64,000 nt of DNA. It comes from Acidovorax radicis N35 (GTDB lineage Bacteria > Pseudomonadota > Gammaproteobacteria > Burkholderiales > Burkholderiaceae_C). Of the stretch, positions 25,144 through 33,547 are shown in pieces; the stretch's first letter is position 1, and each line of letters starts with the position of its first letter. Location: positions 124,001 to 188,000 of the forward strand of contig NZ_AFBG01000024.1 in the NCBI RefSeq assembly GCF_000204195.1. The letters are read 5' to 3'. The notes under the pieces are model-generated. The model was not told the origin of the DNA and ran no database searches. It saw nothing but the letters and a program-made list of their open reading frames with translations. The position numbers and the translations under genes were made by a program.

Positions 25144-26157
25144 TTACTTGGCGCCCCAGCACAGGTCCGTGCCAGTCTTCACGTCCTTGCTGTCCACACC
25201 CGCCTGTGGCTTGGCGGCGATCAGCGTCACGCCCGTGTCGGTGTAGCCGCTGACCTTCTTGCCGGTCTTGGCATAGTCCACACCTGCCGCCACGCCCATC
25301 GCGGCCATGCGCAGCGGGTACTGCTGGCTGGTGGCGGCGATCACACCCTTGCCCACGTCGGCGATGCCCGCGCAGCCACCGTCCACCGAGACGATGAGCA
25401 CGTTCTTCTCCTTGCCTGCGGCCTTGAGCGCGTTGTAGGCACCGGCGGCGGCGGGCTCGTTGATGGTGTAGACGATGTTGATGTCGGGGTTCTTCTGCAG
25501 GCAGTTTTCCATGCCGGTCTGGCCCTTGGCGCGGTCACCAAAGCTGTCGGCCATGCACACCACTTCGGCGGGGCGCGACAGCTCATTGCTCTTGGCATCG
25601 TTGGCCTGCAGGCCAAAGCCCTTCAGGAAGCCGTTGTGCCGCTGTGCGCCCACGGGGTGGCCGGGGAACAGGTCCAGCGTGGCAATCACAGGTTTCTTGC
25701 CTGCAGCCGCTGCCTTGGCGTACTGGCCGATCAGCTCGCCCGCCTTGTAGTTGTCGGTGGCAAACAGGGCATCGCTCGCGTCCATCGGGTCGGTGGGGCT
25801 GTCCAGGGCAATCACCATCACGCCGCGCGCCTGGGCTTTCTTGATGGCGGGCACGATGGCCTTGGCATCGCTGGGGGTGATCAGGATGGTCTTGGCGCCA
25901 GCGGCGATCAGGTTCTCCATGGCTGTGACCTGGCCGGCGTTGTCGCCGTCGGTCTTGCCAGCGGCCGACACCAGCTTGGCGCCCAGCTTCTTGGCCTCGG
26001 CGGTCGCCCCCTCTTTCATCTTCACGAAAAAGGGGTTGGTGTCGGTCTTGGTGATCAGGCCGATCACGGGCTCGGACGTTTGTGCCTGGGCCAGGCCACA
26101 GGCCATGGCGCCGGTGAGGGCAAGGACAGAAAGCGCGAAAGCGGGGGTGCGTTGCAT
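25144..26157 (-). CDS. Sugar ABC transporter periplasmic binding protein
   Basis: A 337-residue binding protein of the ribose/fructose group. The signal peptide is at about 1-24 (FALSVLALTGAMACGLAQAQ). Mature blocks include IGLITKTDTNPFFVKMKEGA, ALDSPTDPMDASD and YTINEPAAAGAYNALKAAG. The start is ATG 26157 with AGGAG. The motifs are closer to FrcB (fructose, ribose, mannose) than to RbsB. It is the first gene of a five-gene minus-strand operon (binding protein, permease, ATPase, fucU, ROK regulator). Confidence 0.92.
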   Translation of the reverse strand: MQRTPAFALSVLALTGAMACGLAQAQTSEPVIGLITKTDTNPFFVKMKEGATAEAKKLGAKLVSAAGKTDGDNAGQVTAMENLIAAGAKTILITPSDAKAIVPAIKKAQARGVMVIALDSPTDPMDASDALFATDNYKAGELIGQYAKAAAAGKKPVIATLDLFPGHPVGAQRHNGFLKGFGLQANDAKSNELSRPAEVVCMADSFGDRAKGQTGMENCLQKNPDINIVYTINEPAAAGAYNALKAAGKEKNVLIVSVDGGCAGIADVGKGVIAATSQQYPLRMAAMGVAAGVDYAKTGKKVSGYTDTGVTLIAAKPQAGVDSKDVKTGTDLCWGAK

Positions 26158-26271
26158 GGCGTTGTCTCCTGGAATGGGATGGCAGAGTCCTGTCGGCCCG
26201 GGCATTGCGGCTGGCAGGTGAACCACTCTTGTCGGGTGGATGGGATCGAACTATAGTGGCCGACAAGTTAA

Positions 26272-26288
26272 TAAATCAAGTGGATTTA
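26272..26288. promoter_or_regulatory. 17-bp palindrome, candidate ROK operator
   Basis: A perfect inverted repeat TAAATC-N5-GATTTA in the 134-base gap between the divergent sugar operon and sugar kinase, ending four bases before the kinase start. The surroundings are AT-rich. An AT-rich palindrome here fits a ROK repressor site that would block the kinase promoter or its ribosome-binding site. Confidence 0.6.
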
Positions 26289-26291
26289 GTT

Positions 26292-27350
26292 ATGGTTTTC
26301 CCTATTCATCCTCCTGCCCCCCGGCCCGCCATCGAGCTCCAAGTTGCCACGGCGGGCGAGGCCTTGTTTGACCTGATCGAAGAGCCGGACGGCCGCCTCA
26401 GGCCCTGCGCGGGCGGTGCGGTCTACAACCTCACACGGGCCTTGGGACTGCAGGGCGTGGGCACGCTGTACCTGAATCCGCTGTCGGGCGACCTGCTGGG
26501 CCGCCAACTGGCCCACGGCTTGCAGGAGGCGGGTGTGGCCCTGGCCGCCCCTGCGCCGGTGCGCGCGCCCAGTGCGCTGGCACTGGCCGCACTGGATGCC
26601 GAGGGCAAGGCCAGCTACAGCTTCTACCGCGACGGCGTGGCCGACCGCCAGGTGACAGCCGATGCGCTCATTGCCGCGTGCGCCGCCCAGCCCCACCTGC
26701 AGGTGGTGGCCACGGGCTGCCTGGCCCTGGTGGCGCAGGACGCCGCCATCTACCTGCCCTGGCTGGCCGCGCAGCGCACCGCCGGGCGCTTGGTGGTGGT
26801 AGACGCCAACCTGCGCCTGTCCGCCGTGGACGACGCGCCCGCCTACCGCACCAATGTGATGGCCGCGTTGCAACAGGCCCACCTCATCAAGGTGAGCGAC
26901 GATGACCTGGAAGCGCTGGCGGTGCCGGGCGCCGATGCGCTGCAACGTGCCCGCCACCTGCTGCGCCAGACGCCCGCCCAATGGCTGGCACTGACCCTGG
27001 GGCCCGGCGGCGCCTGGCTGCTGCAACGCGACGGGCGGGCCGTGCATGCGCGTGAGGAAATGCCGCTCACGGTGGTGGACACCGTGGGCGCAGGCGACTG
27101 TTTTCTGGCGGGCTTGATCACCGCCCTGCTGGCGGGTCCGGAGCGCGGCGAAGAGGCCTTGGCACTGCGTCATGGTGGCCTGACAGCCCCCGTCACCGAA
27201 GCCCGTTTGCTCGCCGTGCTGCACCACGCGCTGGCCAGCGCCAGCCACTGCGTGGAGCGGGCAGGCTGCACGCCGCCCAGCTATGGGGAAGTGCGCGAGC
27301 GGTTGGCGTTACTGCGCACGGCCACTACCCCTACCGCAGCCGCCCAGTAG
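26292..27350 (+). CDS. PfkB family carbohydrate kinase
   Basis: A 352-residue ribokinase-like enzyme. VATAGEALFDLI opens the fold, CAGGAVYNLTRALG is the sugar-binding glycine motif, and VVDTVGAGDCFLAGLITALL is the C-terminal signature with the catalytic Asp. It is divergent from the sugar ABC operon and most likely phosphorylates the imported sugar (fructokinase-like), as FrcK does beside FrcBCA. ATG 26292 has only a weak GGA upstream, covered by the palindrome, so translation may also be affected by the bound repressor. Confidence 0.9.
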   Translation: MVFPIHPPAPRPAIELQVATAGEALFDLIEEPDGRLRPCAGGAVYNLTRALGLQGVGTLYLNPLSGDLLGRQLAHGLQEAGVALAAPAPVRAPSALALAALDAEGKASYSFYRDGVADRQVTADALIAACAAQPHLQVVATGCLALVAQDAAIYLPWLAAQRTAGRLVVVDANLRLSAVDDAPAYRTNVMAALQQAHLIKVSDDDLEALAVPGADALQRARHLLRQTPAQWLALTLGPGGAWLLQRDGRAVHAREEMPLTVVDTVGAGDCFLAGLITALLAGPERGEEALALRHGGLTAPVTEARLLAVLHHALASASHCVERAGCTPPSYGEVRERLALLRTATTPTAAAQ

Positions 27351-27353
27351 CCG

Positions 27354-28832
27354 TCACTCGGCCGGTTTGTCCGCAGGTTTGCGGGTCCGGCTGCGCGGGC
27401 GTGCAGCGGACGGTTTGGTGGGCGCTGCACCCTTCGCGTCGGGTGCGGTTGGCTCTGGCGCGGCGGTTGCCGACGGCTGCGAACCCGCGGCATCGCTTGC
27501 ATCCGCCACGGCACGTGCGCCGCGCGCACGGGGTGCTGCGGTTTTGCGGCCGGCACCGCCTGCACTGTTGTCGCTGCTGGTATCGCCCTTGCTGCGAGCC
27601 CGGCTGCGGCGGGGTGCTGCAGCATCGACGCCATCGGGTTCTGCGGGAGCCAGTCCGGCCGGAGGCGAGGCGCCATCGTCGGCCTCGGGAAAGGCATCCG
27701 GTAGCGGCGCGACCTCGGCCGCGACTGGCTGGCTGAAATACCGGCTTGCCGGGCGCTCTGCGGGGGCATCGGCCTGCTCGGGCTCGTGCGACTCGCTGCG
27801 GGGTGCGTTGCGCATGTCCGCGCGGTCTACCCCCTCGCTGCGGCGGCCTCGGCTGCGCCCGGCAGGCCCCTGGCCATCGCTGCCGCCAGTGGGCAGGTCG
27901 GGTGCAGTGGCCACCGCATGGAAGTCGTGCCGCACCGACGCGCCCTGGGGGACCCGCTCGCTCCCTGCCTCGGACCGTGCTGGCGCCGCCGCCCCCGTGG
28001 ACTGACCGTGGCTGCGGTACACGTACGCACCCGATTTTTCGTCACGCCCAAACTCCAGCAGCCCGCGCGCCTGCGCTTCTTCCAGCAGATTGCCAAACGT
28101 GCGGAAGCCGTATCGGCCCTCACTGAAATCGGGCTTGCGCCGCTTGATCGCCTCCTTGAGCACCGAGGCCCAGATCTTGCCCGTGTCGCCGCGCTCCGAC
28201 AGCAGGGCTTCGAAGGTCTCGGCCGCCAGTTCGACGCCCTGGGTGCGGCGTGCATCCTGGGTTTCCTTGCGGCTGCGCTCTTCTTCAGCGCTGCGGCGTG
28301 GGGCGGGCGGGTTGTTGTTGCCGGGGTTCTGGCGGCGCGCCTGGGCGCGCTGGTTTTCGCGCACCAGGTCGTCATAGAAGATGAATTCGTCGCAGTTGGC
28401 AATCAGCAGATCGGATGTGGACTGCTTCACGCCCACACCGATCACCTGCTTGTTGTTCTCGCGCAGCTTGGACACCAGCGGCGAGAAGTCCGAGTCGCCG
28501 CTGATGATGACGAAGGTGTTGACGTGCGACTTGGTGTAGCAGAGGTCCAGCGCGTCCACCACCAGGCGGATGTCGGCCGAATTTTTGCCCGACTGGCGCA
28601 CATGGGGGATCTCGATCAGCTCGAAGTTCGCCTCGTGCATGGTGGCCTTGAAGCCCTTGTAGCGCTCCCAGTCGCAATAGGCCTTCTTGACCACGATGGA
28701 GCCCTTGAGCAGCAGGCGCTCCAGGATGGGCTTGATGTCGAACTTTTCATACTGCGCATCGCGCACGCCCAGGGCGACGTTTTCAAAGTCGCAAAACAGG
28801 GCCATGCTGATGCTGTCGGAGGGGGATGCCAT
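27354..28832 (-). CDS. NYN domain and LOTUS (OST-HTH) protein, putative RNase
   Basis: A 492-residue protein. The NYN (PIN-like) domain at about 8-155 keeps the acidic metal-binding set: D15 (ALFCDFENV), D87 and D93 in SADIRLVVDALD, and D113/D115 in ISGDSDFSPL. A LOTUS/OST-HTH RNA-binding domain follows at about 202-275 (DTGKIWASVLKEAIKRRKPDF). The remaining 215 residues are a disordered Ala/Pro/Arg-rich tail with basic clusters, suited to RNA binding. This layout is known for NYN-LOTUS proteins thought to be RNA-processing nucleases; the target is unknown. It is convergent with the kinase, with three bases between stops. Confidence 0.9.
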   Translation of the reverse strand: MASPSDSISMALFCDFENVALGVRDAQYEKFDIKPILERLLLKGSIVVKKAYCDWERYKGFKATMHEANFELIEIPHVRQSGKNSADIRLVVDALDLCYTKSHVNTFVIISGDSDFSPLVSKLRENNKQVIGVGVKQSTSDLLIANCDEFIFYDDLVRENQRAQARRQNPGNNNPPAPRRSAEEERSRKETQDARRTQGVELAAETFEALLSERGDTGKIWASVLKEAIKRRKPDFSEGRYGFRTFGNLLEEAQARGLLEFGRDEKSGAYVYRSHGQSTGAAAPARSEAGSERVPQGASVRHDFHAVATAPDLPTGGSDGQGPAGRSRGRRSEGVDRADMRNAPRSESHEPEQADAPAERPASRYFSQPVAAEVAPLPDAFPEADDGASPPAGLAPAEPDGVDAAAPRRSRARSKGDTSSDNSAGGAGRKTAAPRARGARAVADASDAAGSQPSATAAPEPTAPDAKGAAPTKPSAARPRSRTRKPADKPAE

Positions 28833-28904
28833 ATCGTGTGTGAGTTCCGTTCAATGCTGCGGATCATCACACGGAACGCATTGCCCCCTCGGAGGGGCTT
28901 GGCC

Positions 28905-29867
28905 TCAGGTGGGTTTGGCCAGGCCCAATTTCTCCACCAGCGCCTTCTCGCGCGTGAACGTGTCCTGCGCGAACTTCTTGTACGCCGCCGTGCTCATGTA
29001 CATCGGCACCATGTCATAGCGCGCCAGGGCGGTGCGGTAGCTCTCCTGCTCCATGGCCTGCTTGAAGGCATCGTGCAGGCGCTTGACCACCGCATCGGGC
29101 GTGCCCTTGGGGGCGCCAATACCAAAGGGCGAGTTCTGCACCAGGTTTAGGCCCAGCTCCTTGAGCGTGGGCGCGTCGGGGAACTTGGCCAGGCGCTCGG
29201 CGCCCCAGGTGTTGAGCACGCGCAGCTTGCCCGCCTCGACCTGCGGAGCAAAGCCCGTGGAGTCGGCCGCCGCCATGATCTGCCCGCCCAGGATGGACTG
29301 CATCAGGTCGGCGCTGCCCTTGTAGGGCACGTGCAGCAGCTCCAGGCCCAGCTGCTGGGCGATGAGTTCCATCGTCAGGTGCGGGCTGGTCATGGTGCCG
29401 GTGGAGCCGTAGCTGAGCTTGCCGGGGTTGGCCTTGGCCCAGGCCACGAAGTGCGTCCAGGTCTTGAGCGGCGAGTCGGCGGGTACCACCAGGCCAAACG
29501 CATAGCCGGTGACGTTCAGCACGTAGCTGATGTCCTTGACCGGGTCCCAGTTGATCTTGGTGGTGTAGGGCAGGCGGAATACGCCCAGCGGGATCTGCGC
29601 CACGGTGTAGCCGTCGGCAGCGGCGGTCTGCAAGGCCTGCGCGGGCAGCGTGCCGCCCGCGCCGGGCTTGTTTTCGACGATGACGGGCTGGCCCAGGATC
29701 TTGCTGGCGTTGTCGGCCAGAGAGCGCATGGTGATGTCGGTGGGGCCACCGGCCGGGAAGGCGATCACGAGCTTGATGGGCTTGTTCGGAAAGCTCTGGG
29801 CCTGCGCCACGAATGCGGGGGCAGCGAGGCTGGCGGCTCCCCATTGGATGATCTGGCGACGTTGCAT
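28905..29867 (-). CDS. Tripartite tricarboxylate transporter binding protein (Bug family)
   Basis: A 320-residue periplasmic solute-binding protein. It has an N-terminal signal with QRRQIIQWGAASLAAPAF, possibly Tat-like. Family blocks are IKLVIAFPAGGPTDITMR, IVENKPGAGGTLPAQAL, LLHVPYKGSADLMQ and LGGQIMAAAD. No TctA/TctB membrane partners are nearby, as for most Bug proteins in this order. The ligand, normally a carboxylic acid, is unknown. The start is ATG 29867. Confidence 0.92.
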   Translation of the reverse strand: MQRRQIIQWGAASLAAPAFVAQAQSFPNKPIKLVIAFPAGGPTDITMRSLADNASKILGQPVIVENKPGAGGTLPAQALQTAAADGYTVAQIPLGVFRLPYTTKINWDPVKDISYVLNVTGYAFGLVVPADSPLKTWTHFVAWAKANPGKLSYGSTGTMTSPHLTMELIAQQLGLELLHVPYKGSADLMQSILGGQIMAAADSTGFAPQVEAGKLRVLNTWGAERLAKFPDAPTLKELGLNLVQNSPFGIGAPKGTPDAVVKRLHDAFKQAMEQESYRTALARYDMVPMYMSTAAYKKFAQDTFTREKALVEKLGLAKPT

Positions 29868-30039
29868 GGCGGGGCTCCTGAAAGGCAAAACAAAGACTTC
29901 GCCATTGGACTGCAGCGGGCCTGACGACGGTGATGCGGAAACCCCCTAGCCGGTGTCGCCAATGTGGCACGACCCCCTTCAGGCGCTGCGCTGACTGGAC
30001 GGTCGTGTGCCGACCATCGCCGTCCGCCAACCTTGGGGC

Positions 30040-30471
30040 TCAAGCCTTGTACGTGGACAGCAGGATGCTCGTCTCGGTGTTCGCAATGCCCGGCGTCAAG
30101 CGGATGCGCCCCAGCGCCGCGTCGAAGGCCTCCAGGCTCTCGGCCCGCACCTCGGCCACGATGTCCCAACGGCCGTTCGTGGTGTGCAGCGTGCCCACCA
30201 TGGGCTCGCCGCGCAGCGTGCGGATCACCTCGGGCGCTGCGTTGCCTTCGACCGCGATGCTCATCCAGGCGCGGATGCGCTGGGGCTCGGAGTCGGGCCG
30301 CAGGCGCACGGTGTAGCCCACGATGACGCCGCTCTCCTCCATCTTGCGCAGCCGGTTCTGCACGGTGCCGCGCGAGACGCGCAGTTTGAGCGCCAGCGTG
30401 GCCACGGGCGTGCGCGCGTCGGCCCGCAGGATGCTGAGGATTTCGCGGTCGGTGTCGTCCAGTCTGTTCAT
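30040..30471 (-). CDS. Lrp/AsnC family transcriptional regulator
   Basis: A 143-residue feast/famine regulator. The helix-turn-helix spans about 5-55 (LDDTDREILSILRADARTPVATLALKLRVSRGTVQNRL, in pieces), followed by the RAM ligand domain (WDIVAEVRAESLEAFDAAL). Start ATG 30471. It is divergent from ctlX across 131 bases, so it probably senses an amino acid and controls ctlX and itself. Confidence 0.93.
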   Translation of the reverse strand: MNRLDDTDREILSILRADARTPVATLALKLRVSRGTVQNRLRKMEESGVIVGYTVRLRPDSEPQRIRAWMSIAVEGNAAPEVIRTLRGEPMVGTLHTTNGRWDIVAEVRAESLEAFDAALGRIRLTPGIANTETSILLSTYKA

Positions 30472-30602
30472 AGTGGGCCTCTGGGTGATCAGAACGCCAG
30501 ATTTTGCTGCATTTCGATCAGTTTGAAGTCTTTTGGTTGGCTGGCACTGTCCAGAAAATTCACGCACCGCCACCTTGCCGCCATCTTGCAACCACTGCCG
30601 CC

Positions 30603-31559
30603 ATGCCCTCACCCGCCTCTGCCCAAGCCCCATCCGCCGTCGTGATGGTCCGCCCCCACCGCTTTCACCCCAACCCGGACACCGCGCACGACAACGCCTT
30701 TCAATCCGTAACCACTAACGCCGCCCCGGACGACATCGCGCGCCAGGCATACACCGAGGTCACGCAGGCCGCCGCGCAACTCGAAGCCGCCGGTGTGCGC
30801 GTGCACCTGTTCGACGACCTGGGCGAGCGCCACGCGCCCGATGCGGTCTTCCCCAACAACTGGTTCTCCACCCACGCCGGCGGCCATGTGGCCGTGTACC
30901 CGATGTACGCACAGAGCCGGCGGCGCGAGCGCCGCAGCGACGTGCTGGACCTGCTCAAGACCGAGTACCGCGTGCAGGACGTGATCGACTACTCGGGTCT
31001 GGAAGCAGACGGCATGTTCCTGGAGGGCACCGGCGCGATGGTGCTCGACCACATCGGCCGCATCGCCTACACCGCGCAGTCGAACCGCGCCGACCCGGTG
31101 GCGCTGGAGCGGTTTTGCACCCACTTCAACTACGAGCCCATGGCCTTTGCCACGGCCGATGCGCAGGGGCGGCCGTGCTACCACACCAACGTGATGCTCT
31201 GCGTGGCCACCGACTTCGCGCTGGGCGGGTTCCACCTGATCACCGACGCCGCGCGGCGCGACGCCGTGCGCGAGCGGCTGCGCGAAACCGGCCGCGATGT
31301 GGTCGAGCTGAGCGCCCACCAGATCGGCGAATTCGCGGGCAATGCGCTGGAGCTGACCGGCACCCACGGCCGTTTGCTGGCCCTGTCGGCGCGCGCGGCC
31401 GCCAGCCTGACCGCGGCGCAGAAGGCCGTCATCGAGCGCAGCACCACGCTGCTGCCGCTGGCTGTGCCGACCATCGAGCTGGCGGGCGGATCGGTGCGCT
31501 GCATGCTGGCGGGCGTGCACCTGGCGCGGCGCAGCGCGGTGGACGCCAGGCCCCACTGA
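30603..31559 (+). CDS. ctlX: Citrulline utilization hydrolase CtlX type (amidinotransferase fold)
   Basis: A 318-residue enzyme of the arginine deiminase/amidinotransferase superfamily. VMVRPHRFHPNP at the start, PDAVFPNNWFSTH, EGTGAMVLDH, CYHTNVMLCVA and the late GSVRCMLAG with the nucleophilic Cys are typical of the CtlX group, linked to citrulline breakdown in plant-associated bacteria. ATG 30603 gives the family length. The divergent Lrp-type gene suggests amino-acid control. Confidence 0.85.
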   Translation: MPSPASAQAPSAVVMVRPHRFHPNPDTAHDNAFQSVTTNAAPDDIARQAYTEVTQAAAQLEAAGVRVHLFDDLGERHAPDAVFPNNWFSTHAGGHVAVYPMYAQSRRRERRSDVLDLLKTEYRVQDVIDYSGLEADGMFLEGTGAMVLDHIGRIAYTAQSNRADPVALERFCTHFNYEPMAFATADAQGRPCYHTNVMLCVATDFALGGFHLITDAARRDAVRERLRETGRDVVELSAHQIGEFAGNALELTGTHGRLLALSARAAASLTAAQKAVIERSTTLLPLAVPTIELAGGSVRCMLAGVHLARRSAVDARPH

Positions 31560-31638
31560 CAGCCCGCAGCGCAGTGGGCGAGCACACGAAGGTGCTGCCG
31601 CGCTGTGTGGACGCTGGGCTTTTGATTAAAAAAGGGAT

Positions 31639-31682
31639 CTACCGCTTGATAGATAAGCGCTAGCAGCTATATTTTTAATAGC
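31639..31682 (+). repeat. 44-nt dispersed repeat (intergenic)
   Basis: The reference copy: CTACCGCTTGATAGATAAGC at its start and AGCTATATTTTTAATAGC at its end. It lies between the convergent ctlX and Cys-cluster genes and could also act as a terminator. Confidence 0.8.
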
Positions 31683-31761
31683 AATCACCTTTTAAAGCGC
31701 CAAGTTGCGCACCGCCTACAGCCCGACCCCGTCAGACGTTTCCAGACAGCCACCACCCAGT

Positions 31762-32106
31762 TCACGGGCGCGGCACGTCGGTGGTCGCCACATCCGCGTC
31801 ACACCCAACGCCCGCCGCAATCCACCGCCGCGCCAGCCAGGCCAGCGGTGCCGTCAGCCAGCGGTGGCGCAGGCCCGTCACCTCGCCCGGGTCCGCCACC
31901 ATGCCGCACAGGTAGCGGGCATGTGCGTCGTCCCACCGCAGCGCCACGCAGGCGCCATGGCGGCGGCGCGACACCAGCATGCCCAGCGGGCAGGGCTCGG
32001 CCAGGCAGCACAAACCGCAGCCGTTGCAGGGCGCGCCCACGGCCGGCTTGGGCGGCGCGTCGGCCTGCAGCCAGACCACGGCGTGGCGCGAGGGTGGGGT
32101 CGTCAT
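31762..32106 (-). CDS. YkgJ family cysteine cluster protein
   Basis: A 114-residue small protein. The cluster CNGCGLCCLAEPCPLG at about 28-43, followed by a lone Cys in RYLCGM, is the CxxCxxCC zinc or iron-binding pattern of the family. Function is unknown. The start at ATG 32106 (MTTPPSRHAV) gives a compact protein; an open frame continues 15 codons further. It is convergent with ctlX. Confidence 0.82.
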   Translation of the reverse strand: MTTPPSRHAVVWLQADAPPKPAVGAPCNGCGLCCLAEPCPLGMLVSRRRHGACVALRWDDAHARYLCGMVADPGEVTGLRHRWLTAPLAWLARRWIAAGVGCDADVATTDVPRP

Positions 32107-32524
32107 CGCGCCATTGTGCCGACCGTCCGCCGCCCTGCGCACCCGCCACACCGCTGCGCCGCTTTGCAGCGCCCCGCGGCCGCTGCTGGCTTTTCAGCAA
32201 TGGGCGCCAAAGCGCACACGCCCTGCTGCAAATCCAGCAGCCGTGCACAGGCGCTCGCACCCCGCCGTGGCGTCCCCGACTGCTGTCAACTGCCATACAC
32301 GTCAACGCCGCAAGGTGCGTTTACCCAGGCGACGCAGCGCAAAGGCGGGGCAGGCGCAGCGCCCCGGAGCCATGCGCGATTTCCGCATAAGCAGCCTCTA
32401 CGCCATGGCACGCGGGTTGCGGAAGGCACCGGGTCTCAGGCCGCGGCAACGGCGCCCGGTCCGAGTGAATGCACACGCACTGCACTGCACACCTCACTGA
32501 ACCACTGCAACGAAGGAACTCCCC
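32107..32524. other. 418-base divergent intergenic region
   Basis: No credible gene. It contains the sigma-54 promoter at 32406-32420 and, just upstream, an interrupted palindrome ATGCG-N7-CGCAT (32372-32388) that might be an activator site. The length allows for upstream activator and IHF sites, as sigma-54 promoters need. Confidence 0.55.
32406..32420 (+). promoter_or_regulatory. Sigma-54 promoter (-24/-12) of the sulfonate-type ABC operon
   Basis: TGGCAC at 32406-32411 and TTGC at 32417-32420 with five bases between: an exact match to the sigma-54 core TGGCAC-N5-TTGC, with the favoured G after TGGCAC. The start should fall near 32432, leaving a leader of about 90 bases before the binding-protein gene. 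A sigma-54 activator is encoded about 7 kb away. Confidence 0.8.
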
Positions 32525-33547
32525 ATGCTCGATCTGTCGAAACGCTTCCTGCTGGTCTCCGCGCTGGCGCTGGGCCTGGCGGCCCCTGCCGCCGCGCAGA
32601 ACCTGGAGAAATCCGAAATCCGCTACCAGGGCTGGGCCGGCCAGGTGGTCTGGATCGAACTGGCCGAAGACCTCGGCTACCTCGCCCCGCTCAAATCCAA
32701 ATGGGTGGGCAACACCATCAGCGGTCCGCAGGACATCCAGACCGTGGTGACCGGCGACGTGGACATCGGCGGCGCCTTCTACGGCGCCATCATCAAGCTC
32801 GCCGCCAAGAAGGCGCCGGTCAAGGCCGTGCTGGGCTACTACGGCTCGGACGACAACACCTACAACGGCTACTACGTCAAGGACGACAGCCTCATCAAGG
32901 GCCCGCGCGACCTCATCGGCAAGAAGGTCGCGGTGAACACGCTGGGCGCGCACCACGAGTTCATGCTGCGCGAATACCTGGAGCGCGGCAAACTCACCAA
33001 CGCCGAGGCCAAGCAGGTCACGCTGGTGGCCACGCCGCCCGTCACTGGCGAGCAGGCGCTGCGCCAGGGGCATGTCGAAGTCTCCACGCTCGGCGGCGTG
33101 CTGCGCGACAAGGCGCTGGAGCGCGGCGGCATCCGCCCGCTGTTCAAGGACCGTGACCTGTTCGGCAACTTCACCGGCGGCGCACTGGTGCTGCACACCA
33201 AATTTATCGACCAGAACCCCAACACCAGCCGCCACCTGGTGTCGGCGCTGGCGCGCTCGATCGAGTGGGCGCGCAACTCGCCGCCGGCTGAAGTGCAGGC
33301 GCGCTTCACCAAGATCATCGATGGCCGCAAGCGCGCGGAGAACGCCGATTCGATCCAGTACTGGAAGAGCACCGGCGTGGCCGGCAAGGGGGGTCTCATC
33401 ACCGACAAGGAACTGCAGATCTGGATCGACTGGCTGGTGAAAGACGAGGTGATCAAGCCCGGCCAGCTCAAGGCGTCCGACCTGTACACCAACGCGTTCA
33501 ACCCCTACGCCAACGGCGGCGTGGACAAACTGGCGGCCAGCAAATGA
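32525..33547 (+). CDS. ABC transporter binding protein, NitT/TauT (sulfonate) family
   Basis: A 340-residue periplasmic binding protein with a signal peptide at about 1-24 (LLVSALALGLAAPAAAQ). IRYQGWAGQVVWIELAEDLG, GPQDIQTVVTGDVDIGGAF and the hinge block GKKVAVNTLGAHHEFMLREYL place it with SsuA/NMT1-type proteins for sulfonates, nitrate or pyrimidine precursors. It is the first gene of a three-gene operon behind a sigma-54 promoter. The ligand cannot be read from sequence; sulfur compounds are favoured by the context. Confidence 0.88.
   Translation: MLDLSKRFLLVSALALGLAAPAAAQNLEKSEIRYQGWAGQVVWIELAEDLGYLAPLKSKWVGNTISGPQDIQTVVTGDVDIGGAFYGAIIKLAAKKAPVKAVLGYYGSDDNTYNGYYVKDDSLIKGPRDLIGKKVAVNTLGAHHEFMLREYLERGKLTNAEAKQVTLVATPPVTGEQALRQGHVEVSTLGGVLRDKALERGGIRPLFKDRDLFGNFTGGALVLHTKFIDQNPNTSRHLVSALARSIEWARNSPPAEVQARFTKIIDGRKRAENADSIQYWKSTGVAGKGGLITDKELQIWIDWLVKDEVIKPGQLKASDLYTNAFNPYANGGVDKLAASK

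Noticed and set aside
27354-28832. The NYN protein as the toxin of a toxin-antitoxin pair
   Set aside because: It is long, has an RNA-binding LOTUS domain, and has no small partner gene next to it.
31560-31761. A small gene between ctlX and the Cys-cluster gene
   Set aside because: The stretch is mostly the 44-nt repeat, with no open frame that has a start and ribosome-binding site.
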